This document shows positions 1-9,510 of a stretch of 64,000 nt of DNA, piece by piece; positions within the stretch are counted from its first letter, which is position 1; each line of letters starts with the position of its first letter. The translations under genes and the position numbers were made by a program. The notes beneath the pieces were generated by a model. The model had not been told where the DNA came from and ran no database searches. It worked only from the letters and a program-made list of their open reading frames with translations. Source of the DNA: Candidatus Intricatilinea gracilis (GTDB lineage: Bacteria; Pseudomonadota; Gammaproteobacteria; Burkholderiales; Burkholderiaceae_C). The DNA is taken from contig JADJDQ010000003.1 of NCBI GenBank assembly GCA_016702605.1, positions 62,001 to 126,000 of the forward strand. Reading direction: 5' to 3'.

Positions 1-17
1 ATGCTTCGATCGACTGT

Positions 18-40
18 TTGACGCAAGGATTTTGCGCCAA
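18..40. promoter_or_regulatory. inverted repeat, possible operator
   Basis: TTGACGCAA, a 5-nt spacer GGATT, then TTGCGCCAA form a nearly perfect inverted repeat with one mismatch per arm. It lies about 235 bp upstream of the indolepyruvate oxidoreductase start, in otherwise unremarkable noncoding DNA (1-275). It may be a regulator site for that gene or for a gene left of the window. The binding protein is unknown, and no clear -35/-10 pair was found. Confidence 0.3.
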
Positions 41-275
41 GTCCCGGCCAACCAGCAAACAACGCAAGCACTTGCCGGTGGGCTTTGCCTACACTGCCCT
101 GCGCGATTTGCCGGCTTGGCGCATGCTTGTGCACCACAGGCCGGCGCCGCTGCCGTGAGCTTGGTCTGTGGTCTACCACCTGCCCCTGCTTCGTCCGGCC
201 CGATCGCTTGCCCCCTTTGTTGCAGCGCTTGTGTGCTGCTGCCGCCCGACACCTACACGCTGGAGCTTTCCGCCC

Positions 276-3200
276 ATGAATGCGCCGCTGCCCGATGCCG
301 TTAGGCAAGCCCTTGCCGCCGTCGACCTGAACGACAAATACACGCTGGCCAGTGGCCGCGCCTTCATGAGTGGTGTGCAGGCCCTCGTGCGTCTGCCCAT
401 GCTGCAGCAGGAGCGTGATGCGCGCGCCGGGCTCAACACCGCCGGCTTCATCAGTGGTTACCGCGGCTCGCCGCTGGGTGGTTACGACCAGGCGCTGTGG
501 GCGGCCAAGAAGCACCTCGCGGCCAAGAACATCGTCTTCCAGCCCGGTGTGAACGAGGAGCTGGCGGCCACGGCCATCTGGGGCACACAACAGCTCGATC
601 TGTTCCCGGCGCAGAAGAAACACGACGGTGTGTTCGGTATCTGGTACGGCAAGGGCCCGGGTGTGGACCGCTGCTCGGACGTGTTCAAACACGCCAACAT
701 GTCGGGCACCAGCAAACACGGCGGCGTGATCGCGGTGGCGGGTGACGACCATGTGGCCAAGAGCAGCACGGCCGCCCATCAGAGCGACCATATCTTCAAG
801 GCCTGCGGGTCGCCGGTGTTCTTTCCGAGCAGCGTGCAGGACATCCTGGACATGGGACTTCATGCGATCGCGCTGAGCCGTTTCTCGGGTGTGTGGAGCG
901 GCATGAAGACGATCCAGGAGGTGGTCGAATCCGCCGCCTCGGTGAACGTGGATGCCGATCGTGTGAACATCGTGCTGCCCGAAGACTTTGCGATGCCACC
1001 GGGCGGCCTGCACATGCGCTGGCCCGACAACGCGCTCGATCAGGAAGCGCGGCTGATGGACTACAAGTGGTACGCGGCACTCGCCTACATCCGCGCCAAC
1101 AAGCTCAACCACGACGTGATCCGCGGATCGGCCGACCGCTACGGCATCATCGCCAGCGGCAAGGCCTACAACGACACACGTCAGGCGCTGCTCGACCTGG
1201 GGCTGGACGACGCCACGTGTGGCCGCATCGGCCTGCGTCTGCACAAGGTCAACGTGGTGTGGCCGCTGGAAGTGAGCAGCACACGGTCCTTCGCCGACGG
1301 GCTGCAGGAGATTTTGGTCGTCGAGGAAAAGCGCCAGGTCATCGAATACCAGCTCAAGGAAGAGCTCTACAACTGGCGCGCCGATGTGCGCCCCGAGGTG
1401 GTCGGCAAGTTCGACAACGGCGACGGCAGCGACGGCCACAGCGGTGGTGAATGGGCCCAGCCCAACCCGAGTGGCAACTGGCTGCTGCGCGCCAAGGCCG
1501 ACCTCACACCGGCCATCATCGCCAAGGCCATTGCCAAGCGCCTGAAGAAGTTCGGCGTGCCCGACGACGTGTCGGCGCGCATGGACGCCCGCCTAGCCGT
1601 GATTGCCGCAGCCGAAGCGGCGCAGAACACACTCACCGTCAACACCGGCGACCGCCAACCCTGGTTCTGCAGCGGCTGCCCGCACAACACCAGCACGCGG
1701 GTGCCGGAAGGTTCACGCGCGCTGGCCGGCATCGGCTGCCACTTCATGGCGGTGTGGATGGACCGTTCGACGGTCACCTTCTCGCAGATGGGTGGTGAAG
1801 GGGTGGCCTGGGTCGGCCAGGCGCCGTTCAGCAAGGACAAGCATGTGTTCGCCAATCTGGGCGACGGCACCTACTACCACTCGGGCCTGCTGGCCATCCG
1901 CCAGAGCATCGCGGCCGGGGTGAACATCACCTACAAGATCCTGTTCAACGACGCGGTGGCGATGACCGGCGGACAACCCATCGACGGCACGTTGAAGGTG
2001 CCCGAGATGAGTTGCGAGGTGTTTGCCGAAGGTGCGAAGCAGGTGGTCATCGTGAGTGATGATCCCGAGAAATGGGCCGGTGCCAAAGGCCTTGCGCCCG
2101 GTACCACGGTGCGGCACCGTCGCGAGCTGGACATGGTGCAGCGTGAGTTGCGCGAAGTGCCGGGCTGCACCGTGCTCATCTACGAGCAGACGTGCGCGAC
2201 CGAAAAGCGCCGCCGTCGCAAGCGCGGCACCATGGTCGACCCGGCCCGGCGCACCGTCATCAACGGGCTGGTGTGCGAGGGCTGTGGCGATTGCTCGACC
2301 ACCAGCAACTGCCTGTCGGTGGAGCCGGTCGAAACCGAATTCGGCCGCAAGCGCCGCATCAACCAGAGCACCTGCAACAAGGACTTTTCGTGTGCCGAAG
2401 GCTTCTGCCCGAGCTTCGTCACCGTCGAAGGTGGGCAGCTCAAGAAGCCCAAGAAGGAATCACGCCCCGACCCCTTCACGCTGGCTAGCGCCACTGCCCT
2501 GCCGCATCCGCGCCTGCCCGATTGCGCCACGCCCTGGGGCGTGATCGTGGCCGGTGTGGGCGGCACGGGGGTCATCACCATCGGCCAGTTGCTGGGCATG
2601 GCGGCACACATCGAAGGCAAGGGTGTGGTCACGCAGGACTCGGCCGGCCTGGCCCAGAAGGGCGGCGCCACCTGGAGCCATGTGCAGATCGCCAATACAC
2701 CCGAGGCCATCGCCACCACCAAGGTCGACATCGCCAAGGCCGACCTGGTGATTGCGTGTGACGCCATCGTGGCGGCCAACAAGTCGACCATGAGCCTGAT
2801 GCGTGCCGGCACCCATGTGGCGCTCAACACCCACGGTTCACCGACGGCGGCCTTCGTCAAGAACCCCAACTGGCAGGCGCCGGGTGCGGCGTGTGAAGAC
2901 GCGATCGAACGTATCGTGGGCAGCGCTACCCTGGGCCGCGTCGATGCCGAAGAGATCGCCGTGCAGCTGCTCGGCGACAGCATCTACACCAACCCCATGA
3001 TGCTGGGCTACGCCTGGCAACGCGGCGCCCTGCCGCTGAGCCAGGCCGCGCTGATGCGCGCCATCGAGCTCAACGGCGTGCAGGTGGACAACAACAAGGC
3101 CGCGTTCGAATGGGGCCGCCGCGCTGCGCACAACCTGGGCGAAGTCACTGCCCTGTTGAACGCCAAGACCGGCGGCGCGCAGGTGATCGAGTTCGTCAAG

Positions 3201-3860
3201 CGCCCGAACCTGAAGGACATGGTCGCCAAACGTGTCGACTTCCTCACCGGCTACCAGGACGCGGCCTATGCGCAGACCTACTCGGCCTACATCGACAAGG
3301 TGGTCGCCGCCGAGGCGCCGCTGGGCAGCACGAAGCTGAGCGAAGCGGTCGCCCGCTACCTCTTCAAGCTCATGGCCTACAAGGACGAATACGAGGTCGC
3401 CCGCCTGCACACCGACCCCGCCTTTGCCGCCAAGGTGGCCGGCATGTTCGAGGGTGACTACAAGATCGTGCACCACCTCGCCCCACCCATCCTGGGCAAG
3501 CTGGACCGCCAGGGCAAGCCGATGAAACAAGCCTTCGGGCCGTGGATGCGCAGCGGTTTTGCCGTGCTCGCCAAGCTCAAGGGCCTGCGCGGCGGCGCGC
3601 TCGATGTCTTCGGCAAGACCGAGGAGCGCCGCACCGAACGTGCGCTGATCACCGAGTACCGCGCCGCCATCGACGAGCTGCTGCAGGGCCTGAGCGCCGA
3701 TCGCCTGGCGCTGGCCGTCGACATCGCCCGCCTGCCCGAAGACATCCGCGGCTACGGCCACGTCAAGGCCAGCCACCTGGCCAAGGTGCGCACACGCTGG
3801 GCGGAACTGATCGGCCAGTGGCGCGGTGACGCTGCAACGGGCGTGGCGCGGCGCGCCTGA
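276..3860 (+). CDS. indolepyruvate ferredoxin oxidoreductase, fused subunits
   Basis: Oxidatively decarboxylates aryl pyruvates (indolepyruvate, phenylpyruvate) to acyl-CoA with ferredoxin-type electron transfer, in aromatic amino acid breakdown; cytoplasmic. The 1194-residue protein is the long fused form of the alpha and gamma/beta subunits. It has an N-terminal pyruvate-oxidoreductase-like domain, a TPP-binding region (LGDGTYYHSG ... FNDAVAMTGG, about residues 528-570), a Cys-rich ferredoxin-like segment (CEGCGDCSTTSNC ... CNKDFSCAEGFCPS, about 665-715) and a C-terminal gamma domain beginning GVIVAGVGGTGVITIG near residue 750. The frame stays open upstream to 168, but ATG 276 is preferred: GGAG lies 10 nt upstream and MNAPLPDAVRQALAAV fits family N-termini. 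No partner subunit gene is adjacent, consistent with fusion. Confidence 0.93.
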   Translation: MNAPLPDAVRQALAAVDLNDKYTLASGRAFMSGVQALVRLPMLQQERDARAGLNTAGFISGYRGSPLGGYDQALWAAKKHLAAKNIVFQPGVNEELAATAIWGTQQLDLFPAQKKHDGVFGIWYGKGPGVDRCSDVFKHANMSGTSKHGGVIAVAGDDHVAKSSTAAHQSDHIFKACGSPVFFPSSVQDILDMGLHAIALSRFSGVWSGMKTIQEVVESAASVNVDADRVNIVLPEDFAMPPGGLHMRWPDNALDQEARLMDYKWYAALAYIRANKLNHDVIRGSADRYGIIASGKAYNDTRQALLDLGLDDATCGRIGLRLHKVNVVWPLEVSSTRSFADGLQEILVVEEKRQVIEYQLKEELYNWRADVRPEVVGKFDNGDGSDGHSGGEWAQPNPSGNWLLRAKADLTPAIIAKAIAKRLKKFGVPDDVSARMDARLAVIAAAEAAQNTLTVNTGDRQPWFCSGCPHNTSTRVPEGSRALAGIGCHFMAVWMDRSTVTFSQMGGEGVAWVGQAPFSKDKHVFANLGDGTYYHSGLLAIRQSIAAGVNITYKILFNDAVAMTGGQPIDGTLKVPEMSCEVFAEGAKQVVIVSDDPEKWAGAKGLAPGTTVRHRRELDMVQRELREVPGCTVLIYEQTCATEKRRRRKRGTMVDPARRTVINGLVCEGCGDCSTTSNCLSVEPVETEFGRKRRINQSTCNKDFSCAEGFCPSFVTVEGGQLKKPKKESRPDPFTLASATALPHPRLPDCATPWGVIVAGVGGTGVITIGQLLGMAAHIEGKGVVTQDSAGLAQKGGATWSHVQIANTPEAIATTKVDIAKADLVIACDAIVAANKSTMSLMRAGTHVALNTHGSPTAAFVKNPNWQAPGAACEDAIERIVGSATLGRVDAEEIAVQLLGDSIYTNPMMLGYAWQRGALPLSQAALMRAIELNGVQVDNNKAAFEWGRRAAHNLGEVTALLNAKTGGAQVIEFVKRPNLKDMVAKRVDFLTGYQDAAYAQTYSAYIDKVVAAEAPLGSTKLSEAVARYLFKLMAYKDEYEVARLHTDPAFAAKVAGMFEGDYKIVHHLAPPILGKLDRQGKPMKQAFGPWMRSGFAVLAKLKGLRGGALDVFGKTEERRTERALITEYRAAIDELLQGLSADRLALAVDIARLPEDIRGYGHVKASHLAKVRTRWAELIGQWRGDAATGVARRA

Positions 3861-4000
3861 GGTCTGCGGCGCCGCGAGCCGGGCACGTCCAGCGCGCGTG
3901 CCAGGACATGCGACCGAGCCCGACAGGCCGGAGTGAGGCCAGGCGCCAGGCCACATCAGACGTGACGGACCTCACGCCCCGGATCCGGCTGGCGCCAAAC

Positions 4001-4167
4001 TATCCATTCAATATCCATTCACCGGTTTCTCTGTTTCAGGGCAAGGCACAGTCGCCGGCGCGCCACGCAAGGGTGGACGACCCTGAGAGATCTGGCAGGC
4101 GATCCGGCTAGCATCCGCAGCGCCGCCCAGCCTGGGCGGCATTCAGGACTGCCGCCGTATCCATTCA
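4001..4167. repeat. three copies of TATCCATTCA before the hipA-like gene
   Basis: The exact decamer TATCCATTCA occurs at 4001-4010, 4012-4021 and 4158-4167. The last copy abuts the HipA-like start, its final A being the first base of the ATG. The half-site TATCC is the one known from the E. coli hip operator (TATCC-N8-GGATA), although the GGATA partner is not seen here. These are plausible operators for autoregulation by the DNA-binding N-terminus of the downstream protein. The rest of the 306-nt gap (3861-4166) holds no other recognisable element. Confidence 0.5.
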
Positions 4168-5876
4168 TGAGTGCTGTTCCAGGTCCGACAACGTTGTTGC
4201 CCCCCGTTGGTCTCTCGGCCGACGCCACCAAGCTGCTGCACCACCTGTCCCGCGCCGGGGTGATGCCTGCCGCCGAACTGCGCCAGCTGTTGGGCAAGAG
4301 CCAGCCGACCCTCTCGCGGGCGCTGCGTGAACTGGCTGGCCAGGTGGTGCCGCTGGGTGCGGCGCGGGCCCGCAAGTACGCCCTGCCCGAAGCCATCCTG
4401 GGCCTGCCGGCGCGCCGCCCGCTCACCTGGGTGCAGGACAACGGCGAACACCAGGCCTGGGGCGAACTCACCCTGCTGCGCGGCGGCCAGGTGCATGTGT
4501 CCGGCCCGGGCATCGACTTCGTCAGCCACGGCGAGCTGCCGTGGTTTCTGGCGCCGCTGCGTATCGAGGGGTTCATCGGCAGCTTGCTGGCCCGCCAGTT
4601 CGCCCCCCTGGGCCTGGACACCAAGCCCGAACGCTGGACGCTCACCCAGCAGCTCTACGCCGCCGCACAACTCACCGACGCCCCCGGCGCCCTGGTGCTG
4701 GGCGAATTACTCGCTTTCACGCCGCCGCTGCTCACCGCCGTGCTGATGGCCCAGCCGGCCGACGGCGCCGTGCCACTCACCGTGGCAGGTGATCTGCCCA
4801 GCGATGCACCTAATCCGTGGGCCGTGGCCACCGTCGCCGGAGTGCCGGACTTCGGGTCGTCGACCGGTGCGCCATCACAACTGGCTGCACTGGACAGCAC
4901 GGGCTACACAGCCTTGGGCACAGACGCAGGCACTGGTTTCGGCTCGGACCTTGGCGAAACTCGCCCCACCGGCAACCAGCTCAAACCGATCGCCAGCTCG
5001 GCAGTGGCGGCACGGATCGCCGCGTCGTCCACCCCGCCGCTGGCGCTGCGCCGCCGCCGCGCCGACACGGCCACCCGCTGCGCCCTGTACGACCACCTGG
5101 CCAGCGACGTGGCCGCCACCCTGCCGGCAGGCGCCTACACGGGCGGCTCACAAGCCAAGTTCCTGTGCCGCATCACCGACGGTGGCGCCGAGATCGTCAA
5201 GTTCAGCCCGCCCCACGACGCGCCTTACGCCGACCGCTGGGCCGACCTGCTGCAGGCCGAAGCCACGGCATTGCACGTGCTGGCCGAAGCCGGTCTGCCG
5301 GTGGCCGACACCGAGATCCTCGTCTCGGCCCAGCGTTGTTACCTCATCTCGCAACGCTACGACCGCCTGCCCACCACCCCGGCCGTGGGTGACGCCGCCG
5401 CCCGCCGCCCCAAGGCCCCCGGCCGGCGCCACAGCGTGCCGCTCGACGCCGTGCACAGGCACTTCGTCCACGGTCCGCGCCAGCACTGGGCCGCCACCGC
5501 TCAGGCCCTGGTCGAGCAACGCCGCCTCAGCCCCGCCGACGCCGCGCACATCCACCTGGCCCAGGCCTTCGGCCAGCTCATCGGCAACACCGACATGCAC
5601 TTCGGCAACCTCGCCCTGGCCGTCGCCCCCGCCGACCTGGCCAAGGGCCGCTTCACCCTGGCGCCGATCCACGACATGCTGCCCATGCGCTACAAGCCCG
5701 AGGTGCACCTGGGTGAACCCGCGCTGCAACCCTTCGACCCCGACCCCGCCGCCCTGGCCAGCCCCGCCCGCCCTTGGGCGCAGCTGTACTGGCAGGTGAT
5801 GGCCGAACACAGCGGGTTCAGCAAAGGGTGGCGGGGGTTGGCGGCGGCGCAGGCGAGGCGCATGGTGGGCGGGTAA
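4167..5876 (+). CDS. HipA/YjjJ-family Ser/Thr kinase with N-terminal HTH
   Basis: Probable HipA-type serine/threonine kinase toxin of the YjjJ branch, in which antitoxin-like DNA binding and kinase sit on one chain. Residues about 15-70 look like a winged helix (LLGKSQPTLSRALREL). A HipA N-subdomain follows, and the kinase core starts near residue 322 (GAYTGGSQAKF, then EIVKFSP). The catalytic loop is IGNTDMHFGN with Asp476, and HDMLPMRY near 500 supplies the metal-binding Asp. At 569 residues it is longer than E. coli YjjJ; the extra length is mainly a low-complexity insert at about 205-305. No separate HipB gene is adjacent. ATG 4167 directly follows a TATCCATTCA repeat. Toxicity is inferred from family only. 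Confidence 0.85.
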   Translation: MSAVPGPTTLLPPVGLSADATKLLHHLSRAGVMPAAELRQLLGKSQPTLSRALRELAGQVVPLGAARARKYALPEAILGLPARRPLTWVQDNGEHQAWGELTLLRGGQVHVSGPGIDFVSHGELPWFLAPLRIEGFIGSLLARQFAPLGLDTKPERWTLTQQLYAAAQLTDAPGALVLGELLAFTPPLLTAVLMAQPADGAVPLTVAGDLPSDAPNPWAVATVAGVPDFGSSTGAPSQLAALDSTGYTALGTDAGTGFGSDLGETRPTGNQLKPIASSAVAARIAASSTPPLALRRRRADTATRCALYDHLASDVAATLPAGAYTGGSQAKFLCRITDGGAEIVKFSPPHDAPYADRWADLLQAEATALHVLAEAGLPVADTEILVSAQRCYLISQRYDRLPTTPAVGDAAARRPKAPGRRHSVPLDAVHRHFVHGPRQHWAATAQALVEQRRLSPADAAHIHLAQAFGQLIGNTDMHFGNLALAVAPADLAKGRFTLAPIHDMLPMRYKPEVHLGEPALQPFDPDPAALASPARPWAQLYWQVMAEHSGFSKGWRGLAAAQARRMVGG

Positions 5877-5978
5877 GGGCGCGGCAGGAGCGCCGTCTGC
5901 TTCATGCCATCAGGTCAGATCGATCGGGGGACAAGACGACGTTCGCCCCATGTCCAGCGGGTCGGGCTGGCGCCGCCC

Positions 5979-6356
5979 CTATTTCGCCGCCTCCACCCTC
6001 TTGCAGTCGTTCTGCTTCTCGAACCAGTACACGACGTTGCCGACCACCACGATCGAGCCCGAGACGACGGCGGTGGCAGCCGAGACCGCCCCGAAGATGA
6101 CAAGCATCGCCCCGCATTGCTCGCCTCGACAGTGGCCGAATACGGGCATCTGTTCGGCCTGCAGGATCATCTGGCGGCTGGTGATCTGGCAGTCGGGGTC
6201 GTAGACGTGGATGGTGCGCGGGGCGAAGACACAACCAGCGACCAAGACGGCGAGGGCAGCGCCTGCGACGAGGCGGATCAGGCCCCTCGGGCGGGACAGG
6301 CTGCCGCTTGACAGGTCGGAGGGTGGGCGACGGGATGACTGACGGGGTGGATACAT
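5979..6356 (-). CDS. small putative lipoprotein
   Basis: A 125-residue protein of unknown function. An Arg-rich N-terminus is followed by a hydrophobic stretch ending in lipobox LVAGC (about residues 38-42), so it is probably a lipoprotein. A second hydrophobic segment (about 82-110, GAVSAATAVVSGSIVVVGNVVYWF) could span the membrane. It contains several Cys (YDPDC, GHCRGEQCGA, NDC) that could pair in the periplasm. It reads in the same direction as the next lipoprotein gene, 105 nt away. The family is not recognised. Confidence 0.55.
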   Translation of the reverse strand: MYPPRQSSRRPPSDLSSGSLSRPRGLIRLVAGAALAVLVAGCVFAPRTIHVYDPDCQITSRQMILQAEQMPVFGHCRGEQCGAMLVIFGAVSAATAVVSGSIVVVGNVVYWFEKQNDCKRVEAAK

Positions 6357-6461
6357 GCGCGCGTCGCTGATGAGGAGATGGGCGGGGCGGACGGCGGCGG
6401 CAGGTGTTGCTGCGGCCGGCCCGGCGCATCTTGCCTCATCCGGTCGTCGCGGCGAGCATGC

Positions 6462-7028
6462 TCAGGTGGGGCTGCGCGACTCGCCGTCGGTGCACATGGG
6501 ATCGGGGGTGTAACCGGCATCGCGCACGTCACCTGTGGGTTCGACGGTGACGACGAACCACTGGCAGAACGGGGTGTCGTAGCGGTACGACCAGAGCTGG
6601 GCGCCGCGCCAGGCGCCACGCAGTTCGCTGGGTTGACCCAGGGCCCAGCGCAGCTCGTCGGCCTTCATGCCGGCGCGCACCTGGGCGAAGCTGGGTTCGG
6701 TGAGCACCTGCTCGACCGACTTGACCTTGCCAGCGTCGTCGAGGTCGACCATCCAGGTGAATTTGCCGAACGAGCCGCTGGTGTATTCCCAGCGCTGCTG
6801 GCCGTTGCGTGCATGGCGCGCGAGGGGCTGGCCGGCGGACTTGACGAGCTCGTCCGTGCCGGCGCCGGACGGCACACCCACGGGGCCCCAGGCGCAGCCA
6901 CTGGCGAGCAGGATGACCGCCAGCATCCCGGCAGCCAGCGCGATGCGCTCAGGATGTCGCCAAGTGGCGGGCTGGTCACGCCAGTGATGAAGCGGTTGGT
7001 GGTGGTGGACGTCGTTCGCAATCGTCAT
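6462..7028 (-). CDS. BamE/SmpA-like outer membrane lipoprotein
   Basis: Lipoprotein of 188 residues. A signal peptide ends in VILLASGC (lipobox near residue 45), then a region with the duplicated pattern of BamE-like folds: AGTDELVKSAGQP ... WEYTSG, and later VRAGMKADELRWALGQPSE ... LWSYRY. In this fold the short helix/strand unit usually mediates protein contacts in the outer membrane. The exact function is unknown; it is not bamE itself by context. ATG 7028 is chosen over an upstream start at 7052 because GAGGAG lies 6-8 nt before it. The His-rich N-terminus (HHHQPLHHW) is unusual for a signal peptide. Confidence 0.7.
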   Translation of the reverse strand: MTIANDVHHHQPLHHWRDQPATWRHPERIALAAGMLAVILLASGCAWGPVGVPSGAGTDELVKSAGQPLARHARNGQQRWEYTSGSFGKFTWMVDLDDAGKVKSVEQVLTEPSFAQVRAGMKADELRWALGQPSELRGAWRGAQLWSYRYDTPFCQWFVVTVEPTGDVRDAGYTPDPMCTDGESRSPT

Positions 7029-7180
7029 GTCGAGCTCCTCGGGTGGCCGCAACTACGCCAAGCAACATTGGACTGCATTCGCGAAGCCCTTGCGCAAGCT
7101 TTGCATACGGCCAACGACAAGACGTCGGGAGGGTCTCGACCCGGCCGACGCCGACGCTTGCGGACGCGGCCGAGGGCGGG

Positions 7181-8329
7181 TCAGAGCCCGTTCAGTGCCG
7201 CGACGCCGGTCCCAGGGAAGTCGGTGAACAGGCCGTCGACACCGAGCTTCATGTAGTACTGCATCTCGAGCTTGGGATCGGCGAAGCCGTAGCCGCTGGC
7301 GTCGTCGCGGAAGGTCCAGGTGTGCACCAGCAGGCCACGTGCGTGGGCCGCTTCGACGACACCGGTGCTGCCGTCGACGCGGCGGTCGTTGATGGTCAGT
7401 GTGGCGTCGCCGGTGCGCTCGACGCCGTCGGCAACGGTCTTGACCAGATAGGGCTTCCAGGGGCCGATGGCGTCGGCATAGGTCTCGACGAAGTCCAGGC
7501 CGGTGTTGGTCACCAGGTCGGAGAACAGGCGCGCGTCACCGCTGACAACAAAGTCGTAGGGTTGGCGGAAAGGCGCGACCAGCGACAGGCTGCCATCGGC
7601 TGTGACGTCGTCCGCGTCGACCAGCTGCACCAGGCGGATGTTCGTCTTGGTGTTCAGGTACTGCAGATTGGCGACTTCGAACGACTGGATGAACACCGGC
7701 GCCGTGGCCACGTTGCCGTAGATCGGGTGCAGCGTGGCGACGAGCTTGTCCTCGAAGACGTTGGCGCCGAAGATGCCGGCGTGGAAGGTCGAGTGCTTGA
7801 TCTCCGGGTAGATGCCCACGGTGCGACCGACTGCCGCGCCTCTGGTGATGGCGACGTTGATCACCTCGGCCAGGGTGGGGATGTCGTACAGGCCGTCGAA
7901 CGCGGTCGAGCGCCCGGCGCGGGACTGCTTGGCACGCAGCGTCTTGATCTCGGCCAGCGTGAAGTCGCTGGCGAAATACGCTGTGGTCGACACCCCGTCC
8001 AGCACCTTGGTCGTCTTGCGGCTGGCGGGGAACTTGACGGCCACATCGGTGGTGTCGTCGAGCACCGGTTCGTGGCGGGCGACCATCACACCGTCGCTGG
8101 TCAACACGAGGTCGGGCTCGATGAAGTCGGCACCACGTGCGATCGCACGTTCATACGAGGCCAGCGTGTGTTCGGGCAGTTCACCCGAGGCACCGCGATG
8201 GCCGATCACCAGTGGCGCGGCGCCCGACAGGGTCTTGTAGGCTGGGGTGGTGGGGGTGTCGTCGTCACCGCCGCCGCAGGCTTGCAGCAGGGCGAACGTC
8301 GAGATCGCGAGAAGGTGCTTGATGCGCAT
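7181..8329 (-). CDS. glycerophosphodiester phosphodiesterase, lipoprotein
   Basis: GlpQ-type enzyme hydrolysing glycerophosphodiesters to glycerol-3-phosphate and an alcohol, outside the cytoplasm. The 382-residue protein starts with a short signal peptide ending LLQACGGG (lipobox Cys18). The TIM-barrel GDPD domain then shows the hallmark IGHRGASGELPEHTLASY (catalytic His-Arg), FIEPDLVLTSDGVMVARHEP (metal-binding Glu/Asp and second His), IYPEIKH, and a C-terminal VHTWTFRDD and VDGLFTDFP. Length fits periplasmic GlpQ. It is divergent from the aminotransferase gene across a 251-nt gap (8330-8580) in which no clear promoter could be fixed. Confidence 0.92.
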   Translation of the reverse strand: MRIKHLLAISTFALLQACGGGDDDTPTTPAYKTLSGAAPLVIGHRGASGELPEHTLASYERAIARGADFIEPDLVLTSDGVMVARHEPVLDDTTDVAVKFPASRKTTKVLDGVSTTAYFASDFTLAEIKTLRAKQSRAGRSTAFDGLYDIPTLAEVINVAITRGAAVGRTVGIYPEIKHSTFHAGIFGANVFEDKLVATLHPIYGNVATAPVFIQSFEVANLQYLNTKTNIRLVQLVDADDVTADGSLSLVAPFRQPYDFVVSGDARLFSDLVTNTGLDFVETYADAIGPWKPYLVKTVADGVERTGDATLTINDRRVDGSTGVVEAAHARGLLVHTWTFRDDASGYGFADPKLEMQYYMKLGVDGLFTDFPGTGVAALNGL

Positions 8330-8580
8330 GTCGGATAGGCCTGGTGTGGCCGCCAGTTGCAGGGTTGCTGGGTGATGAACAGCACGCGAGACGTGCAGAA
8401 TTCACGTTAGCCACCGGGTGTGTCGACGCGATGACATCGACCCGGATGGCCACAAGCCAGGCGCCCGACGCGCTGTCGAGCCGCTACCTGACGGCACCAA
8501 GCAGCGGTGGTGCCGTGCTAACTTGCCAGGCCTCGGGTGCAACGCGGTGTTGCACTCGCCAGATCCACAGGACGACCCCC

Positions 8581-9510
8581 ATGCGTGACGTGAAGACCGG
8601 TGAATTCGACGGTGGTGCCGCCTTCGCCGACGGCGATTTCTGCGCCCTGGCCGACGCGAAGATCTCGATCTTCGACTGGGGGTTCACTCGCAGTGATGCC
8701 ACCTATGACGTGGCCACCTGCTGGCAGGGTGCGTTCTTCAGGCTCGACGACCACATCGACCGTTTCTTCGCCAGCCTGGCCAAGTTGCGCCTGACCATCC
8801 CGCACGACCGCGCCGAGTTACGCGCCATCCTGCATGGCTGTGTACGCGCCGGCGGGTTGAAGGACTCGTATGTGGCCATGGTCTGCACCCGGGGGGTGCC
8901 GCCACGCGGGGTGCGTGATCCGCGCCTGGCCACCAACCGCTTCTACGCCTACGCCCTGCCTTTCGTGTGGATCGCACCACGCGACAAACAATTGGCCGGC
9001 ATCGACCTGCACATCAGCCAGCGCCAGCGCATCGCCAGCGAGTCGGTCGACCCGACGGTCAAGAACTATCACTGGCTCGACATGGTGCAGTCACTCTTCG
9101 ACGCCTACGACCAGGGCCGCGACACCAGCTGTGTCGTCGACGCGAGCGGCCACATCACCGAAGGCCCGGGCTTCAACGTCTTCATGGTCAAGGACGGCGT
9201 GGTGCACACACCCGACCGCGGTGTGCTCGAGGGGGTATCGCGCCGCACTGCCATCGAGTTGTGCCGCCAACTCGGTCTGCCGCTGGTGGTGGCGCCCCTG
9301 AGCGTGCAGGCCATGCGTCAGGCCGACGAGGTGTTTCTCACCAGTTCGGGTGGCGGCATCCTGCCCATCGCCCGGCTGGACGGTGTGGCGCTGCCGCATT
9401 CACCCGGCGGCGAGCGGGCCTTCCCCGGCCCGGTGAGCCAGCGCCTGTACGACGCCTACTGGGCGTTGCACGACGACCCGCGGTACCGCGACGAGGTGGC
9501 CTACGGCTGA
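8581..9510 (+). CDS. class IV (BCAT/DAAT-like) aminotransferase
   Basis: PLP-dependent fold-type IV enzyme of 309 residues, cytoplasmic. Lys161 in DPTVKNYHWLDM is the expected Schiff-base lysine; ITEGPGFNVFMVKDGVVHTP and FLTSSGGGILPI are the usual phosphate- and cofactor-binding segments. The N-terminal ISIFDWGFTRSDATYDVATCW is typical of the family. Substrate (branched-chain amino acid, D-amino acid, or aminodeoxychorismate) cannot be assigned. ATG 8581 is preferred over an upstream in-frame ATG at 8344 because homology begins there and AGGA lies about 10 nt before it. The 3' end overlaps the convergent PAP2 gene by 10 bp. Confidence 0.88.
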   Translation: MRDVKTGEFDGGAAFADGDFCALADAKISIFDWGFTRSDATYDVATCWQGAFFRLDDHIDRFFASLAKLRLTIPHDRAELRAILHGCVRAGGLKDSYVAMVCTRGVPPRGVRDPRLATNRFYAYALPFVWIAPRDKQLAGIDLHISQRQRIASESVDPTVKNYHWLDMVQSLFDAYDQGRDTSCVVDASGHITEGPGFNVFMVKDGVVHTPDRGVLEGVSRRTAIELCRQLGLPLVVAPLSVQAMRQADEVFLTSSGGGILPIARLDGVALPHSPGGERAFPGPVSQRLYDAYWALHDDPRYRDEVAYG

